Part shown: one piece after another, positions 47,140 through 60,600 of the stretch | Layout: every line of letters begins with the position of its first letter | How positions within the stretch are numbered: the first letter of the stretch is position 1 | Assembly (NCBI RefSeq): GCF_040712315.1 | Contig: NC_134020.1 | Location: forward strand, 49,213,751-49,277,750 | Source: Castanea sativa | Taxonomy: Eukaryota; Streptophyta; Magnoliopsida; Fagales; Fagaceae | Length of the DNA stretch: 64,000 nucleotides | Reading direction: 5' to 3' | Notes under the pieces: generated by a model | Seen by the model: only the letters and a program-made list of their open reading frames with translations | Told to the model about the DNA's origin: nothing | Database searches by the model: none | Made by a program: the position numbers and the translations under genes

Positions 47140-50100
47140 TTTGTCAATAGAACTCTTCCAGTCATCTCCATACTTTACAGGTCACTTCACTGACTAACTT
47201 TCCTCTTTACCCATTTTTCACTTTCACAATTCACTCTCTTTTATATTTGTACTTTATGAAGTTAGAGGCTTTAAGCTAAAATGTAATCAGCTGTATTGTT
47301 AGTTTGTTGATTATTGGATTGTTGAACCTCCTACGTACATGTTTCATGTGTGTTAAGGGCATTATTCAGGTGATGTCTGGTTCCTCGCATGTCTTTTTGA
47401 ATAATGAACTCTTGATCAGTCTATACAACTTTTTTTTTTCTTTTTTAAAGGATAGATAACTTTTATCATGTTCTTTTAAATTAGTTGCATATACTACTGC
47501 TGCCTCATAAATCTGATCTAAATCGATCCTTAAATAGATGCTTCCTTCGCCTATGAATACTATAGATAACTGTTTCAGTATCTACCCACATAATCTGCAA
47601 TTGCAACTTGGTTTAGTACTCAGAACCCTGGTCTTAGCTAGGCTTCATGTATTTCATTATTAAGGATTGTATTCTTCTAAACTTTTGATACATTTTCCAT
47701 TCTTTGGATTCTTTCCCCCCTTTTTGTTTATTCCTCGCTGTAATAATATTAATAATATCTTGGGGTTCGCAGCGATAACTTGGTATACCTACTATACCAC
47801 CATTAACTAAAATATGTCTATAGTTAACTAATTGGTGGGCTATGAATACATATGCAGGCACAGTTTGTTAAAGCAGATAAGAATGTAAAGGAGTTTAACA
47901 TTTTAGCCGATCTAATGAAGAAGGAGAGCAAAAAATTGCTTGAAAGGGCATAACTTGCTGAAAATGATATGAAGTAAGGCCATACTGAGCTCAAGTAGAA
48001 GTGATTTAAGTACCCTTAAATAAGTACACGGCTATTTTTTTTTTCTATTGCATCTGATGACACCAAGTAATATGTGTAGGGATGCTGGAAGTCAAATTCA
48101 ACGCCTTGCGAAATCAGTCTACAAGGTTGAAACTCAAGCTGCAGGTCTGCATTCTTGACTCTTTTTTTTTTGGTTAATGAGGTGGTAGGACCATCATCGG
48201 GCATTCTTCTTTAGCTTGGCTGTAATTTGTGCTGTGGTCTGGTCTGTAACCTATTCAAGGTTTGCTTTTGATAAACTTTTACCAATGAGATTTAGCTCAA
48301 AGGACACTGAATCTTCTCTAATAAGTGATGCAAACAGCAAAAAGTTAAAGGCAAAGTAAGATTAAATATCAAGATATTTGAGAATTGTGGTCTAGTTTTG
48401 ATGTGAGGTTTTCTTGGCACCTTTAATAGACTACTGTAGTGTTTATTGAGTCTTAACTATTAAGTTTCTTTATTATACTTTCTCAAAAAAAAAAAAAAAA
48501 AGTTTCTTTATTTTAGAAAGTTTCTTTGATCAGATTTAATTTACTTTACTAGAATAAGAACAAATTGGTAAATTCCAGAATTTCTAGAGTTGACTGTCCT
48601 TGGCTTTACCAAAAGTCTATGAATCTTATTTTATGTTATAAGTTCTTTTCCTATTTAATTTAGAAGTTCTTAATTACGCTTCTTTATTATCGGGAGTACT
48701 TGTCTTTCAAGGGAAAAGTTATTTAGGAGTCCTAACCTCTCTAGGTGTATCAATGACAATAAAAAAAGTCTTTATGTATTCAATAAAAGGAAGAAGCAGT
48801 GAGATTGATTTTTATAAAAATCCAACACCTTATTTAACTTTTGATGGCGTGATTGCCTTCTCCCATCTAAACTCATTTTTCACTCTATTCACTGTTTTTA
48901 TCAAATAGTCATCAAACACATTCAAGATCCAATCTTTTTATAACCTAAATCTACCTAAACCCTTAAACATCTGATATTCAAGAATCTTTCAAGATCTCAT
49001 CAAGAAATATAATTTAGTGTTGAATTCCTAAAGATCCTACGTCGAAATTCGTATCGTAATCCAATATAAGGCTTCTGTCTTGCCCCAATAAGAATGGGTG
49101 AAGGATAAGGGTGTTTGTGTGACTTACCTACTAAAAAAACTTTCTGGTTTCACCATATCATGTTCTTAGTTACAGAAAAGAAGGATTTATATTATTATGG
49201 AAAGTGGAAAATATAGAATAAATTCCCACAAGACAGAAGAGGTTCTGTTTTCTTATTGTGACCTTTAAAGTTTCCACTTTTACATGTTTACAACTCTTGG
49301 AAAGAAAAGATAATAATAAAAACCTAAAAATTATGTTCAAGTACATTGCTGTTTGATAGTGATTTTTATTTATTATGTGATCTTCTTCAGCTAGGTAGTG
49401 AGTGAGATGATGCAAAAGGAAAGCAAAGTGGTTCATCACAAATTTTTAACATGTTCCTCTTTTCCCTCTCTTTCTAGGTGATTTTGTTTGTCCTTTTTTG
49501 TTTCTTTAGAGAGAGAGAGAGAGAGAGTGGGGGGGGGGGGGGTTTGGTCTTGATGTTGGGAATATGTGGTGTATAATGTTCACTTGTTTTATATTTAATG
49601 CACTGGCTGAAGCAGCTGATGTAGGATGGCTTATTATTTGGAGTTCAGTTTTTGCTGTGCTCAATATAGGTTGGCTAATAGTGGCTTTAGATTTTGGGAT
49701 TTGTCCACTACAAGGTTAAGGTTTAAAAAGTTCTCGAATTGGAATAATTTCAAAAGTCAAATTGGAGGGTGCAAGAATTTTCAGGCAGCTGCAAATTAGG
49801 ATGCTTTATGTAGGAATACTGGCTAGAGAGGAAAATGGTGGGAAAAGGTTAAGAAAAAAATATAAGGGGTTTGTGCTGTTAATGGTGTAACAAAATGGCT
49901 ATGGCTTAGGGTTCAAAAAAAGTATGGAAGCAAGTCTTGGTGGCTGTGGTGAGAACTGTGAACAACATTCCAAGATCAACACTAAAAGTAATGATGCCAA
50001 AAATCATCAGTAAGTCGCATGGTCCTCATGTACTTAAGATAAGACCTGCGCAACACAGAAAAAAAAAAAAAAAAAAACCCTACAGAGAGTACCGGTGTGG

Positions 50101-51531
50101 TACCGGCCAAATACCCTCCGAAGGTTAAGTTAGAGAAATTTTCACAACTCTAAAGTGTCAGAGTTGGGGTAAATTATGCGTACCTTGGTTTGTGAGGGTT
50201 TGAGGATTTTTATAGTAGCGTAGAGTTGTTATTTGTTTCTTGGCGGAGAGCGTCTTTCCTTGAAGGGAAGATCCTAATTAATACACATATCTTGCGAGAT
50301 CCTTTCCTTGTAGGGATCCTCTTGATTAGGGTTAACTGTGGGGCACAAGATGTTTCCTTATATACCCATTCGTAGAGGCCAAGCAAGGCCACGCTGGACT
50401 CGTCATGCTCTTCATCCCGTTGGCTTCGTTACTCCCGTCGGCCCTCTCTTCTCGTGGGCCTTTGGATCTGTTTGAGGTTCCCCGTGGTCTTGTAAGAATG
50501 TTGTCGGGTATTAAGGTGGGGTTGTCATCCTACGGTATCGTCACTTTCGTATCTCCGTCTACGTGCGTGGAGCTAACGGGCTTATTGAAGTTGTCAACTT
50601 TCTCGTATGCAAACGAGTTTGCTTCCCTTTGAGAATACCCTTATCAGAATGCTTTGGAGCTTTTTGGTTTTCAAGTGATGGAACGTTGAGTTAGATTATG
50701 CTAATAGGATTTTGTGGATGACTGATGCTAGGGATACTAAAAATTCTACTACATAACTCTTACAAACTAATGTGTCTCCAATCACACAAAATATAAGATA
50801 AAATAAAATAAACTGAAACTCTAACATTCATTTATTATGTTGAAGTCTACCAATCACATTCATTGCCACGTTAGTTTGTAAACATTTTGTAGTAAAATGT
50901 ATAGTAACTTTTGCATTTTCTTTTACGGATTGATTGGTGTTGTTAATGGCACTGTTTTGGTCTAGTTGTGTCTCATAACTAAAGAAAATAAGAGAGAAAG
51001 AAAGAAAGCAATAAGTGAACTCATGATAGGACCCATGGGCCATAACTATAGCTGATAGTAAAACTTCTTAAAATTAAAGACGATGCTTGGAACTTAAGAA
51101 AGTGAAAGGTTCCAAAGCAATGGCTACCTATTTCCAAGAAACATAGAATATTCAAACTAGGCCTCACCCTCAAGTTAAACCTAATTGAAAACTTCTCTTC
51201 TTTAATCTTTTTATTTCTTAAGCTCCTTGTATCCTGCACGGTGTACTTATTTTGTTATTACATTTTGTTTTAGATTTGAAAGATGGGCTATGAGAAATCC
51301 CTGGTTGGGAGGTTTTGAAACTTCGAGCAGAGGCAAGTTAAACATTTTCTTCATGTATGCTATCATTTTTCTCCTAATGCTTTTGCACATTTAAATTACA
51401 TCATGATTAGTTGTCATAATGAACCCCCCCTTCAAAACCAGGTAGCTTCTATGATAGCACACCTGAAGCGGCAGAGGATTGCGCTAAATAAACGGATAAT
51501 GAAGACTTCTGATTTGGGGGTTCCCTTGTGA
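47140..51531 (+). pseudogene. RHIP1: RHIP1 pseudogene, copy 3
   Basis: As in copy 2, the start, most of exon 1 and exons 2-4 are gone. Exon 5 (~47858-47994) has the shared TAA at 47951-47953 and the shared MK-stop. Exon 6 (~48079-48143) and exon 8 (ends 51531) keep open frames, and exon 8 ends in the same LGVPL-stop sequence as copy 2. Exon 7 (~51274-51332) retains the GC-type donor context GAGGCAAG. No in-frame start is available for an RHIP1 product. Confidence 0.9.
49715..50652. mobile_element. ~0.93-kb unclassified insertion, unit 3 copy
   Basis: It is homologous throughout to 37325-38252 with scattered substitutions and a longer A-tract at ~50060, and is absent from unit 1. Nature not identified. 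Confidence 0.6.
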
Positions 51532-52054
51532 TGAATAAGATATGTTGATGAACACCCCCCCCCCCCCCCTTTTCCTTTTTTCCCACTTCTTCATTCAACC
51601 CCTGTAATGCAAAAGGAAAGGAGATGTGCAATAGGAGAGGATGTTGGGACTTTCATTTTCTGACCTTCATAATTCTGCAAGTAAAAACTATTTTGGTTTC
51701 AGTTGGCTTAGTTTGTTATACTTTTTGGTTAATTTATATTGTTAAGCACAAACACCAGCCGATAATTCTTCTTGATAATTTGTTACTACCCCTCTCCCTC
51801 TCCCAGTATAATCATTCATATAATGCTAATTCTAGTTAGAGTATGCAGTTGGCAGGCATCAACTGAATACTTCTTTGAGATTAGAATGGCTGCCGACTTG
51901 TGATCCTTGTCAAGGAGCAGTGCAAGTCGCAAAACTTTGAAATTCTGAAAGGGAAGATGATGTTAAGACTCATGAGAAATGGAGTCAAATACATTAATTT
52001 GTCTAAAGGGGTGATTGGTTTGCATGTGCTTAATACGACAAAACCTTTCCTACC

Positions 52055-53360
52055 TCTTTTATATATATATATATATATAAAAGTAAGAAAAGTGTATATT
52101 CAAAAACTGCTATAAGCAGAGAAGCATAAAGCAAATCAAAAAGTACAAAACAAGAGAAAAGAGCAAAAACGTAAAAGAACTAATTACAAAGAAAAATAGA
52201 GCTAAGGAACAAAGGGAGAGAATCACAAGATGAGAGTCCCCAAGCCTTGGACCAATTAAAAAGGGAACCAGAAAAGAGAGCAAGCAGCTGGTTATCAGAT
52301 CTATTTAAGTCCTCAAAAGTCAGCCAATTGTGTTCCTCAAAATACACCACATTAAACACAACAAAACTAAATTCCAAATATTAGATGAGTGCTTCCCCAA
52401 CCAATTCCACCAACCAAATAGAAAATCTGCCACCAAATGTGGGGGAACCCACGAAAGCCCAAAAGTTCTAAAGATAAAGCTCTACAACTGATGAGCATTT
52501 CCACAGTATAACAACAAATGATCCACTATCTCTCCATAACGACACATAATGCACCAGTCAACGAAATCAAAACCCCAAACCCACAAGTTATTGCCCGTGA
52601 GAATCCTATTCCATGCAGTTGTCCAAACAAAGAAAGAGACATGCTGAGGTGCCTTAACCTTCCAAATACCTTTCCATGGAAAAACAGCGGAAGAAGAACC
52701 ATGTAACTTATGATAAAACGAACGGATATTAAAATCTTCATTCTTCGTAAACTTCCATCTCATACGATCACCATTAATCGCTGAAGGTAAATTGGATGCC
52801 AAGAATTGAAATAAATTATCCACCACATCCGCCTCCCAATCATTAGGATCCTGAATAAAACGAACATCTCAAGTTCTCCTATCCCTCGCTCATTGGCATA
52901 ATAAAGATGAGTCTACAGAAGCTGCTCTGTTAGTAGCAATATTGTACAAGATCGGAAAAGCCAAATGAAGAGGAAGATCCCTACACCACTGATATGTCCA
53001 AAATTTCATTGTATTCCCCACCCCAACCTTAAACTGAGTGTTTTTGCTAAAAACTTCCCAACCCATCCAGATACTTTTCCACAAACCACACCCATGAACA
53101 CCCATTCCCAGATTGGAGGTCCACACCCCCCCCCCCCCCCCCATTCTTCCCCATATTTGAAAACTACCACCCTCCTCCAAAACCGAGTCTCCTTGACCCC
53201 AAAACACCAAAGCCACTTTCCTAGTTGGGTTTTATTGAAAGTCATTAGTTTCCTAATTCCTAAACCGCCATTGGCAATAAACATACAGACCTTATCCCAT
53301 CCCAACAAATGAGTCTTAGAACCACCCCACAAAAAAATCCCTTTTGCAGCTTCTCAATTT
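52055..53360 (-). mobile_element. 5'-truncated L1-type LINE fragment, unit 3 copy
   Basis: This is the same insertion as 39650-40960. Its zf-RVT region is better preserved: a 114-residue open frame (52482-52826) contains RMRWKFTKNEDFNIRSFY and PQHVSFFVWTTAWNRIL, then LWVWGFDFVDWCIMC. The upstream piece encodes GGLGIRKLMTFNKTQLGKWL. A C-tract at ~53127-53142 interrupts it, also found in the unit 2 copy. Confidence 0.85.
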
Positions 53361-53451
53361 TGTTAGTCACATGTACATTGTCAACTGCTTAACGCTTGGG
53401 ATAGTTTAGGAAATATTTTTGGACTGAATTTTGTAGAGAAGCTGCTTTAAA

Positions 53452-53836
53452 GGGGAAAATGGACTTTTGCCCTTATTTTGTAAAAAATCTAGCACAATGT
53501 CCCTGTTTTGAGACTATCAAGCACCGTGTCCCTGTTTTGAAACTCGATTTAAAAAAAATCAAGTAACAGGTAGAACTTAACATTAGCAATGTCGAATTTT
53601 ATGCATATTTTACCACTTAATTTAAAAAGAAAATTTAAGTAAAACTCGACTTTGTTAAAGTTGTGTTTCACTTAAAAATTTACATATAACTTGATTTTGA
53701 AGATATTGAGTTTTATACCGAATTCGATTTTGTTAAAATCGAATTTTAAAAACAAGGACACGTTATTTAATAGTTTCAAAACAGAGACATTGTGCTAGAT
53801 TTTTTACAAAATCATAGCAAAAGCCCATTTTCCCCT
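53452..53836. mobile_element. 385-bp foldback MITE, unit 3 copy (without nested insertion)
   Basis: It is the uninterrupted form of 41043-42623. The ends GGGGAAAATGG and inverse AGGGGAAAATGGG, and inner arms through 'tctagcacaatgtccctgttttgaga', form a near-continuous hairpin. Flanks GCTTTAAA and GCCTTAAA form a probable target duplication; unit 1 has the empty site. It shows the single-copy TTGAGTTTT target of the Mutator-like element. Confidence 0.82.
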
Positions 53837-54101
53837 GCCTTAAAAAGGCTTTTGTCCTGGGTTTGAAGTTTAGCACCTGCAGGGCTCCCCCACGAAACCC
53901 ACCCCATATTAACAGACACTCTCGAAACTCCCGACTCGGTGCAAACGTAGGTTCATGCTTCATTCTTTTGGGGCGCATATGAGCTGCATTTAGCGAACTC
54001 AAATTAGGGCCAGCGGGCCCACAAGCCTTTGCCATTTGATGAGCACCTTAATTACGTTATATATCAGCTAGATAACTGTTACAAACTTACAATGGCGAAA
54101 C

Positions 54102-54106
<5 letters not shown>

Positions 54107-54147
<41 letters not shown>
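54107..54147. repeat. (TA)n microsatellite, unit 3
   Basis: TA tract of ~20 units in the NUP214 3' flank, homologous to 42893-42926. Confidence 0.95.
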
Positions 54148-54151
<4 letters not shown>

Positions 54152-54629
54152 GACAACTTTGATGAATGAATGACTGATCTGTTCCCATTCAGACGGGCTC
54201 ACGTTTCAACTATGCATGTTTTGGTCGCTCATCATTAAGATATTGATCCTACCAAACAACATGGCTCATCACCAGACTTTGCATGGTCTCCTTTGTTACA
54301 GGTACTGTCAGTCTGTCATGCAAGGGAAAAAGGGGAACAACCACCAGTCACACTTCGGAGCAGCTAAATTAGTTTGTCTTGCTACTTGCTACTACACTTG
54401 TGTTTAGAAATAATAAAAAAAAAAAAAAAAAACTTTAACCTATTGGAAGTTTATATCAATGTACATGACTCGGAATCTTATGACACATATCATGATAAGA
54501 TGAGCCAACGACCCAATGAATCTATCATTTACCAATTTTAGGTGGTTGTCAAGTAACTGCCTTCATTGGAATGAGACTTTTGTGATCAAATTAAGCTTCC
54601 TATGAGTTTTTAGCCATAACCCAATAAAA

Positions 54630-57600
54630 CTATTTTCTAATCTGTGTGAAGAGCTCGATAGGTTTTCCAGTTCCTCCTGCGCTTCCACTGAAAGCAGAAA
54701 AACCACTTCCTTGTTGGCTGTTGAAAGCCCCAAATCCACCACCAGCTGAGGGAGCACCGGTGAATCCACCACCAGCCGCGGGAGCACCAGCAAATCCACC
54801 ACCAGCTACAGGAGCACCGGCAAATCCGCCACCAGCTGTGGGAGCACCAGCAAATCCGCCACCAGCTGCCGGAGCACCGGCAAATCCACCACCAGCTGAG
54901 GGAGCACCAGCAAACCCACCACCAGAAAATCCCCCAGACCCACCAGCTGAAGCTACACTTGCAAATCCAGCAACCCCTGAAGCCACACTAGCAAACCCAC
55001 CACCGGTAGATGATATACCAGCAAAGCCACCACCAGTAGCAGCACTTGAAAACCCACCAGGGGAACTAGTGCCAGTGAAGCCACCACCACCAAAACCACT
55101 GGGAGATCCAAAACCTGTACCTGGTAGACCGGTACCAATCTGTCTTGATTGTCCAAAAGACCCAAGAACGGATCCCAGTGCTTGCTGTCCTGATCCAATC
55201 TGTGCTGGCTGGCCAAACCCAGTTTGAGTTGGAGCTTGAGCTGTTGTTCCAGTACTGAAACCACCAGAGAATGCACTCGAATTTGTTGGTTGAGATGGTT
55301 GTGAAGACTGGGGAGACTGGAAGCTAAAAGATGCAGGACGAAACAGCTGTCCACTAGGAACCGTCATGTCAAATGCTGAGCTCATCGGACTTGATGCTGC
55401 ATTACCAAATGGACCACCAAATGGATTTGATTTTGGAGCAGTTGCAGTAGGGGTTGAGCCAATACCAAATGCACCAAGGTTTCCCAAACTAAGTTCTGCT
55501 GTGTTACTTGTCTCAGGAGCCTCCTCCTCCATCTCATCCTCTTCTGTTTCTGCAACATCCAAACTTTCATTCTTTTCTACAGTTGTGCTTCCAGAAGTTG
55601 GGAGTGGTGTTGGGAATAGAACACGTGCAGTAGATGGCTGTGCTGGTTGAGCATTCAATGTCACATTAGGTGCAGGGTTTGCCATGTTACCGAAACTGGG
55701 CTGGCTTCCAGATGTCTGACTGGTTGAAATTTCAATTGTAGGGTCAGTTGTTACTGAAGGTTCAAGCTTCGATTCAATTTCACCTTTGGGAGGCTCAGAC
55801 TGCAGAGATGATACTTGTTTGCTAGCATCCTTATCTGTTTTCAAACTAGATTTGGCCATAGGAGGTTGAAGCGCTGTTTTAGGAGACTCGGATATTGGAG
55901 TAGATAAGGGCACCAATGTTTTAGGAGCCTGCAAGGAAGAGGTAATTAAAGAAGGGGAAGCTGATGATGAGGATGTTGGCACTGTTAGGTTAGCATCTGC
56001 ACTTGCATTAGAAGTGGTGAAAGGTCTGCTCAGGGGCATTGAAGATAAAAAGGTTGGGGTAGCTGATGAGGATTGAGGAGCTGTCATTGACTTGATCATT
56101 GGAGATGATGGAGCTGATGGAGCTGAAAGTACCAAAGATGTAGAAGAAACTAGTACATTTTCACCAGGCTCACTTTTGCCCGCGGGAAATTGAAATTTTC
56201 CACTCAGGGTGGACACTGCAGAAACACCAAATGTGGAAGAGAATGGAGAGTCATAATTTTCTCCAGATTCAAAAAGTGAACTTTTTGTATTTGAAGCCTT
56301 ATCCTTAATAGTTCCAATTGTGGAAGTAAGCGTAGTTTCTTTACTACTTGAATTAAACATTTCACTGGATTTCTTCAGCAATGACACTGTTTGTGTGGGG
56401 AACATTGTGGATATCGATGGCTTTTGATGTTGGTTAGTTTCAGACTGCGCCATAGACTTGGCCTCATTTAACGGAACTGAACCAGGATTGTAAGTTATTT
56501 CACTGAAGGAATGTCCTATGGTGATATCGCAAGTTTCCCTTGGGCAATCTTTTCCTATTACAGGTGAAAATTCAGACGCTGACAGAAATGACAATGCTGA
56601 AACATTGTCTGTTTGCAATGTAGGAAACTTTAGCCCCACAGATTGTGATGGTGCTGGAAGCTCATTCGCCCGTGTGAATTGAATTGGGTTCTTAGAGGCT
56701 TGTTTTGTAGATGTATCCTGAATGCCTGCAGAATACACAACTCAAATGGAAAAGCGACGATCAGCCACTGTTTCTTATTAAGCTTCTAACTGTAAGTCAA
56801 AAAAACATTGTGGTTTTCACTTAGTTTGGCTCACCTTTGTCTTGAGATGAATAGGTTGAAGGGGTTATGCGAACCAGTGGGCGCTCAGCTGCTGACACAT
56901 TAAGCATGTGAGGGTTAAAATGCTGCTTATTTACTAGAAGGGATGACCCATTCATGCTTGCCTTTTGGTGTTCTTGCAAAAGAATCCGTTTAACAGTTGT
57001 TTTTGAAGGTTCAAACTTAGCCCAACTCTGCATGCAAGTTATCGGAAAAAACTTGTCAGTTTGATTGTTCAGCACTAATTGGTGAGAAGCAAAGATTTTC
57101 TTACACATAACTGCTTGGAAAACTTGCTAAAATTAACTTGAACTTTACCCAAGTTTGGAAAATTAAGAGAAATGAGAGGATTGAGTTATCTATTCAAGAG
57201 ATTCTCACCTTCAGTCTACATATCCCTACGTGCATGCATGTAAATACATCTACCTTGATAGATAGAAAACGATACAAGAAGTATAACATTGTTAAAATTT
57301 TTAAAGCTTTTCACCTGAATAGAGGTGTTTCTATTATTCTTCTTTGCACGATATCACCAAATACAAGCAGAATAATCTAAACAAACTCTATATATAACTA
57401 GTGACAAAACAATATGCAAGTCAATCACATCAATAACAACCCAGCAGATTCTTTTCGCAAATTTGGTAAAGATTTGGCCTTCAAAGTCTAACTAACGTCA
57501 GCCAGATCAAGTTGAGCTCTAAAACTGAGCATCAATTGGTAAAGAGTACAACATTTAATGCTTAAAGTGGCTTATTTAATTTTTTGGAATACAAAATATA

Positions 57601-60600
57601 GAAACAGTCAGGAAATATTACCCGATCTAATGAGTCTCTCCTCCTCCTCACTGTTTCTGGTTCAGAGCTCTTCATAGCACTCAATTGTTTTCTCCGAGAC
57701 TCATCTTTAGCAGCAGTAGAACCAGAAGAATGCAAGAGTTTCTTAGTTGAAGGGGTATCACTAACTTTTGTTGCATCTGGAGAGCTGAATGAGGCATCAT
57801 AGGGGATCCCTATTGTTTCAAACAACTCCTTTTTTACATTCTGTTGTTTTGCAGGTGTACTTATATTTAGAACTGCCATTTGTTTTGACAGACATTCAGA
57901 AAGTTGCTCAGCAGCTGCTAATTGTGAACTCATTGTGCTGTGTAAACTATGCAAGGACTGAGTCTGTCTGCAACAAGAATGTGTCGCTTAGGCAAAAATT
58001 AGAAATTAATCCACTTAGGTTCAGAGAGCTAAAACTAAGTAGCCTTGTGAATTTACCCTGCTATTGGCATCCTCAAAGTACACAATATATTGATCGATTG
58101 TGAAGATAACTTGACCATTCTTTAGTTGGAAGTAAAATTTGAAATATACATTGAAGAGGATGAATTCAATTGTATTTCCTAAACAAAAGACAACAAAATG
58201 CATTTATCATACCTTGAAGGCCTAAATTTACTCTGTTGAGCTCTCCAACCTACATGAGATCCACCATTTTCACTAAATTTATTGAGTTCAAGGTTGTTGA
58301 AATGCCTTTCCAATTCAATTAATTGATTGGTCAAATCCTGGGACAGGGAGAAAAATACAAAATTTTATTGAAAACTCAGGCGGTAAACGTATATGTCTAG
58401 TGTAAAATAACTGATAGGTTACCTGACTCATTTGTAATATATGACGACGCTTCATCTCATGTTCAGAACTCAACTTCTGGCGATTCCAGAGGTCCCAATA
58501 TCGGCTATCAGAAGCTTGCTTAACAATGCCTTCCATGTATATTTTCCTTGCCAAAACTGAGTCAGTCAGACAATTATCAGTAAGTTAAATTAATTTGTAA
58601 CAAACAAGAGAAATTTAGGTATTGAGATTTTATGTGATGATGTTGTCTTCAAATTACATCATTGGTACTTAATGGAAGGGAAAGTGCGACACAAATTAAA
58701 AGTAAAACAGGACATTCATTTTGAAATAGAGGTAGGTCTCTATCACCTCATAAAACCTCATGGGAGGAAATGAAGTTTATCTAAAGATAACAAAATATAA
58801 CATAGAATTAACTTAGTTCTTAAAAGAAACTGTAAAAATGATTATAGAGTAATAATTGTAAAGGGCCTAATGTATCTGGAACTCATTAGACATCAACGTG
58901 GAAGCCATAAGGAATTTCAAGCAAACTGGTGCAGACCGATCAATTACCAAGAACTTAATAGGTATAGCTAATTGTCCACCTTAATCTCTTCTCCCCAGAG
59001 CAAAGTCCACTTCAGGCCTTCTCAACTCTGATACTATGGGAAACCTCATTCAAGGTTTTCAGAGAAACCACTTCCTTGACAGTGTGTTGAAAATTTTAAA
59101 CTTTATGACACATTCCTTAACTTTTTTCACATCTTGACAATGTTTTTGACATACTCCTTTCCAAGTAATTCCATTTTAACACACTACCATCATTATTCCA
59201 TATCACAATTTTCAAGAACCATAATTTCAACTCTAACACAAGCTTCCACACAATTTATCTGAGCGCTAGAGAAAATACTACAGCACTGTAATACAACCGC
59301 ATTAAATGCACTTGTACTGTTAGGAGATAGTGAGAACCTTAGATTTGACCATGCTAGGACCCCTCTTTTTCTTTTTTCTTTTTTAATTGATAATTACGAT
59401 CTCCCAATGGATCTTGAATTCATGATCTCACCCTCCACATTACTTTACAAGAGGAAGAGATGCCATTTGAGCTAGAGCTTATTGCCAGGACCCCTCTAGT
59501 TGATGTTATAACAATATCTAATATATCTCTCTTCAGGTTCTGAAATCAATAAAAAATAAATAAAATACTGTTAATTCCAATGATACCTTTTCCAATAGAA
59601 CAATACCTTGTACAGTTTTATCAAGAAGATTCTCGATCTCACCAAGTCGTTCATCCATTATGCTCTACAAAGTCCAGAGAAAACCAAAATTCAAATATCA
59701 GTGATGGAATTTCAGAATTACAGCAATAGAGAGCATATATGTAATACCAAAAGGAAAATTACCTAAAATTCAAACAAGTTGGATATAAATATTTTTTACT
59801 GTAAGTTACACACGAACAAAATTATATAGTTAATAATCCACCAAATATGAACAACTCTACGAACAATGTATTACAAACACAAGGAAAATGTTCACAGTGA
59901 TACGTACACTCAGACAACTGGAAGAACAGTTTATGTGAAACAATACCATCAAGAGCAAAACAAATGAAAAGGAAAATTATTCTATTCAGCAAAGCCCTAA
60001 TCCAACTTTTTTTTTTATAAGTCAGCAAAGCCCTGATCCAACTACCAGAAGTCAGCAAAGAAGTTTGCTTCAATGATTACCAATTCACCAACTCATGTAA
60101 ATTCATACCCATTTTGAGAAAAACCAATAATTTACCACCACAACTGACAACTTGATCATTTGTAAAGTGTCCTCATTCCAGTTGTAGTATGAGACATATT
60201 TTGAGATATTTCCAGCTAGTTATATAGCTTAAGACTACTGCCATGGGTTTAGGAAGGAACTATACTTGCAATCTTTTGCAGAGTACATGAATAGCAATGA
60301 AGAATGCCTTTACATACCAGTTCTAGGAGATTCTTTACCTAATAAAATTATTTTTACTTGTTAGTTTCTGACTGACCTTTGGGTTGTATGTTAAAAAAAT
60401 GTGTAGGGTTTTTTTTTTTTTTTGGGTGTGTGGCTAGGTCTTTGGAGAAGCACCTTTACAGAAAGATGCTACTCTTATCAAACTCCCTCACCAGCTTCAC
60501 TTTATTATTTTCCATTTCACTGGGGTTTAATACAAGTTAAAATTAAACGTGTTGAGGAATCTTTTAGCAAAGTGAAATATGTGCATTTCTCTTGTAAATG

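Larger units (their letters stand above)
44682..55965. repeat. Tandem segmental duplication, unit 3
   Basis: From the second NUP214/TMEM fusion (GAAGCTGAT joined to CATTTAGTAAC) to the corresponding point inside the intact NUP214 last exon. It carries the truncated TMEM copy 3, RHIP1 pseudogene 3, the LINE and foldback copies, and then the true NUP214 3' end. Confidence 0.9.

Noticed and set aside
17751..55965. Triplication as a haplotype-joining assembly error
   Set aside because: The units differ by many insertions with target duplications and share a fused junction absent from any normal allele. Not excluded without reads, but unlikely.
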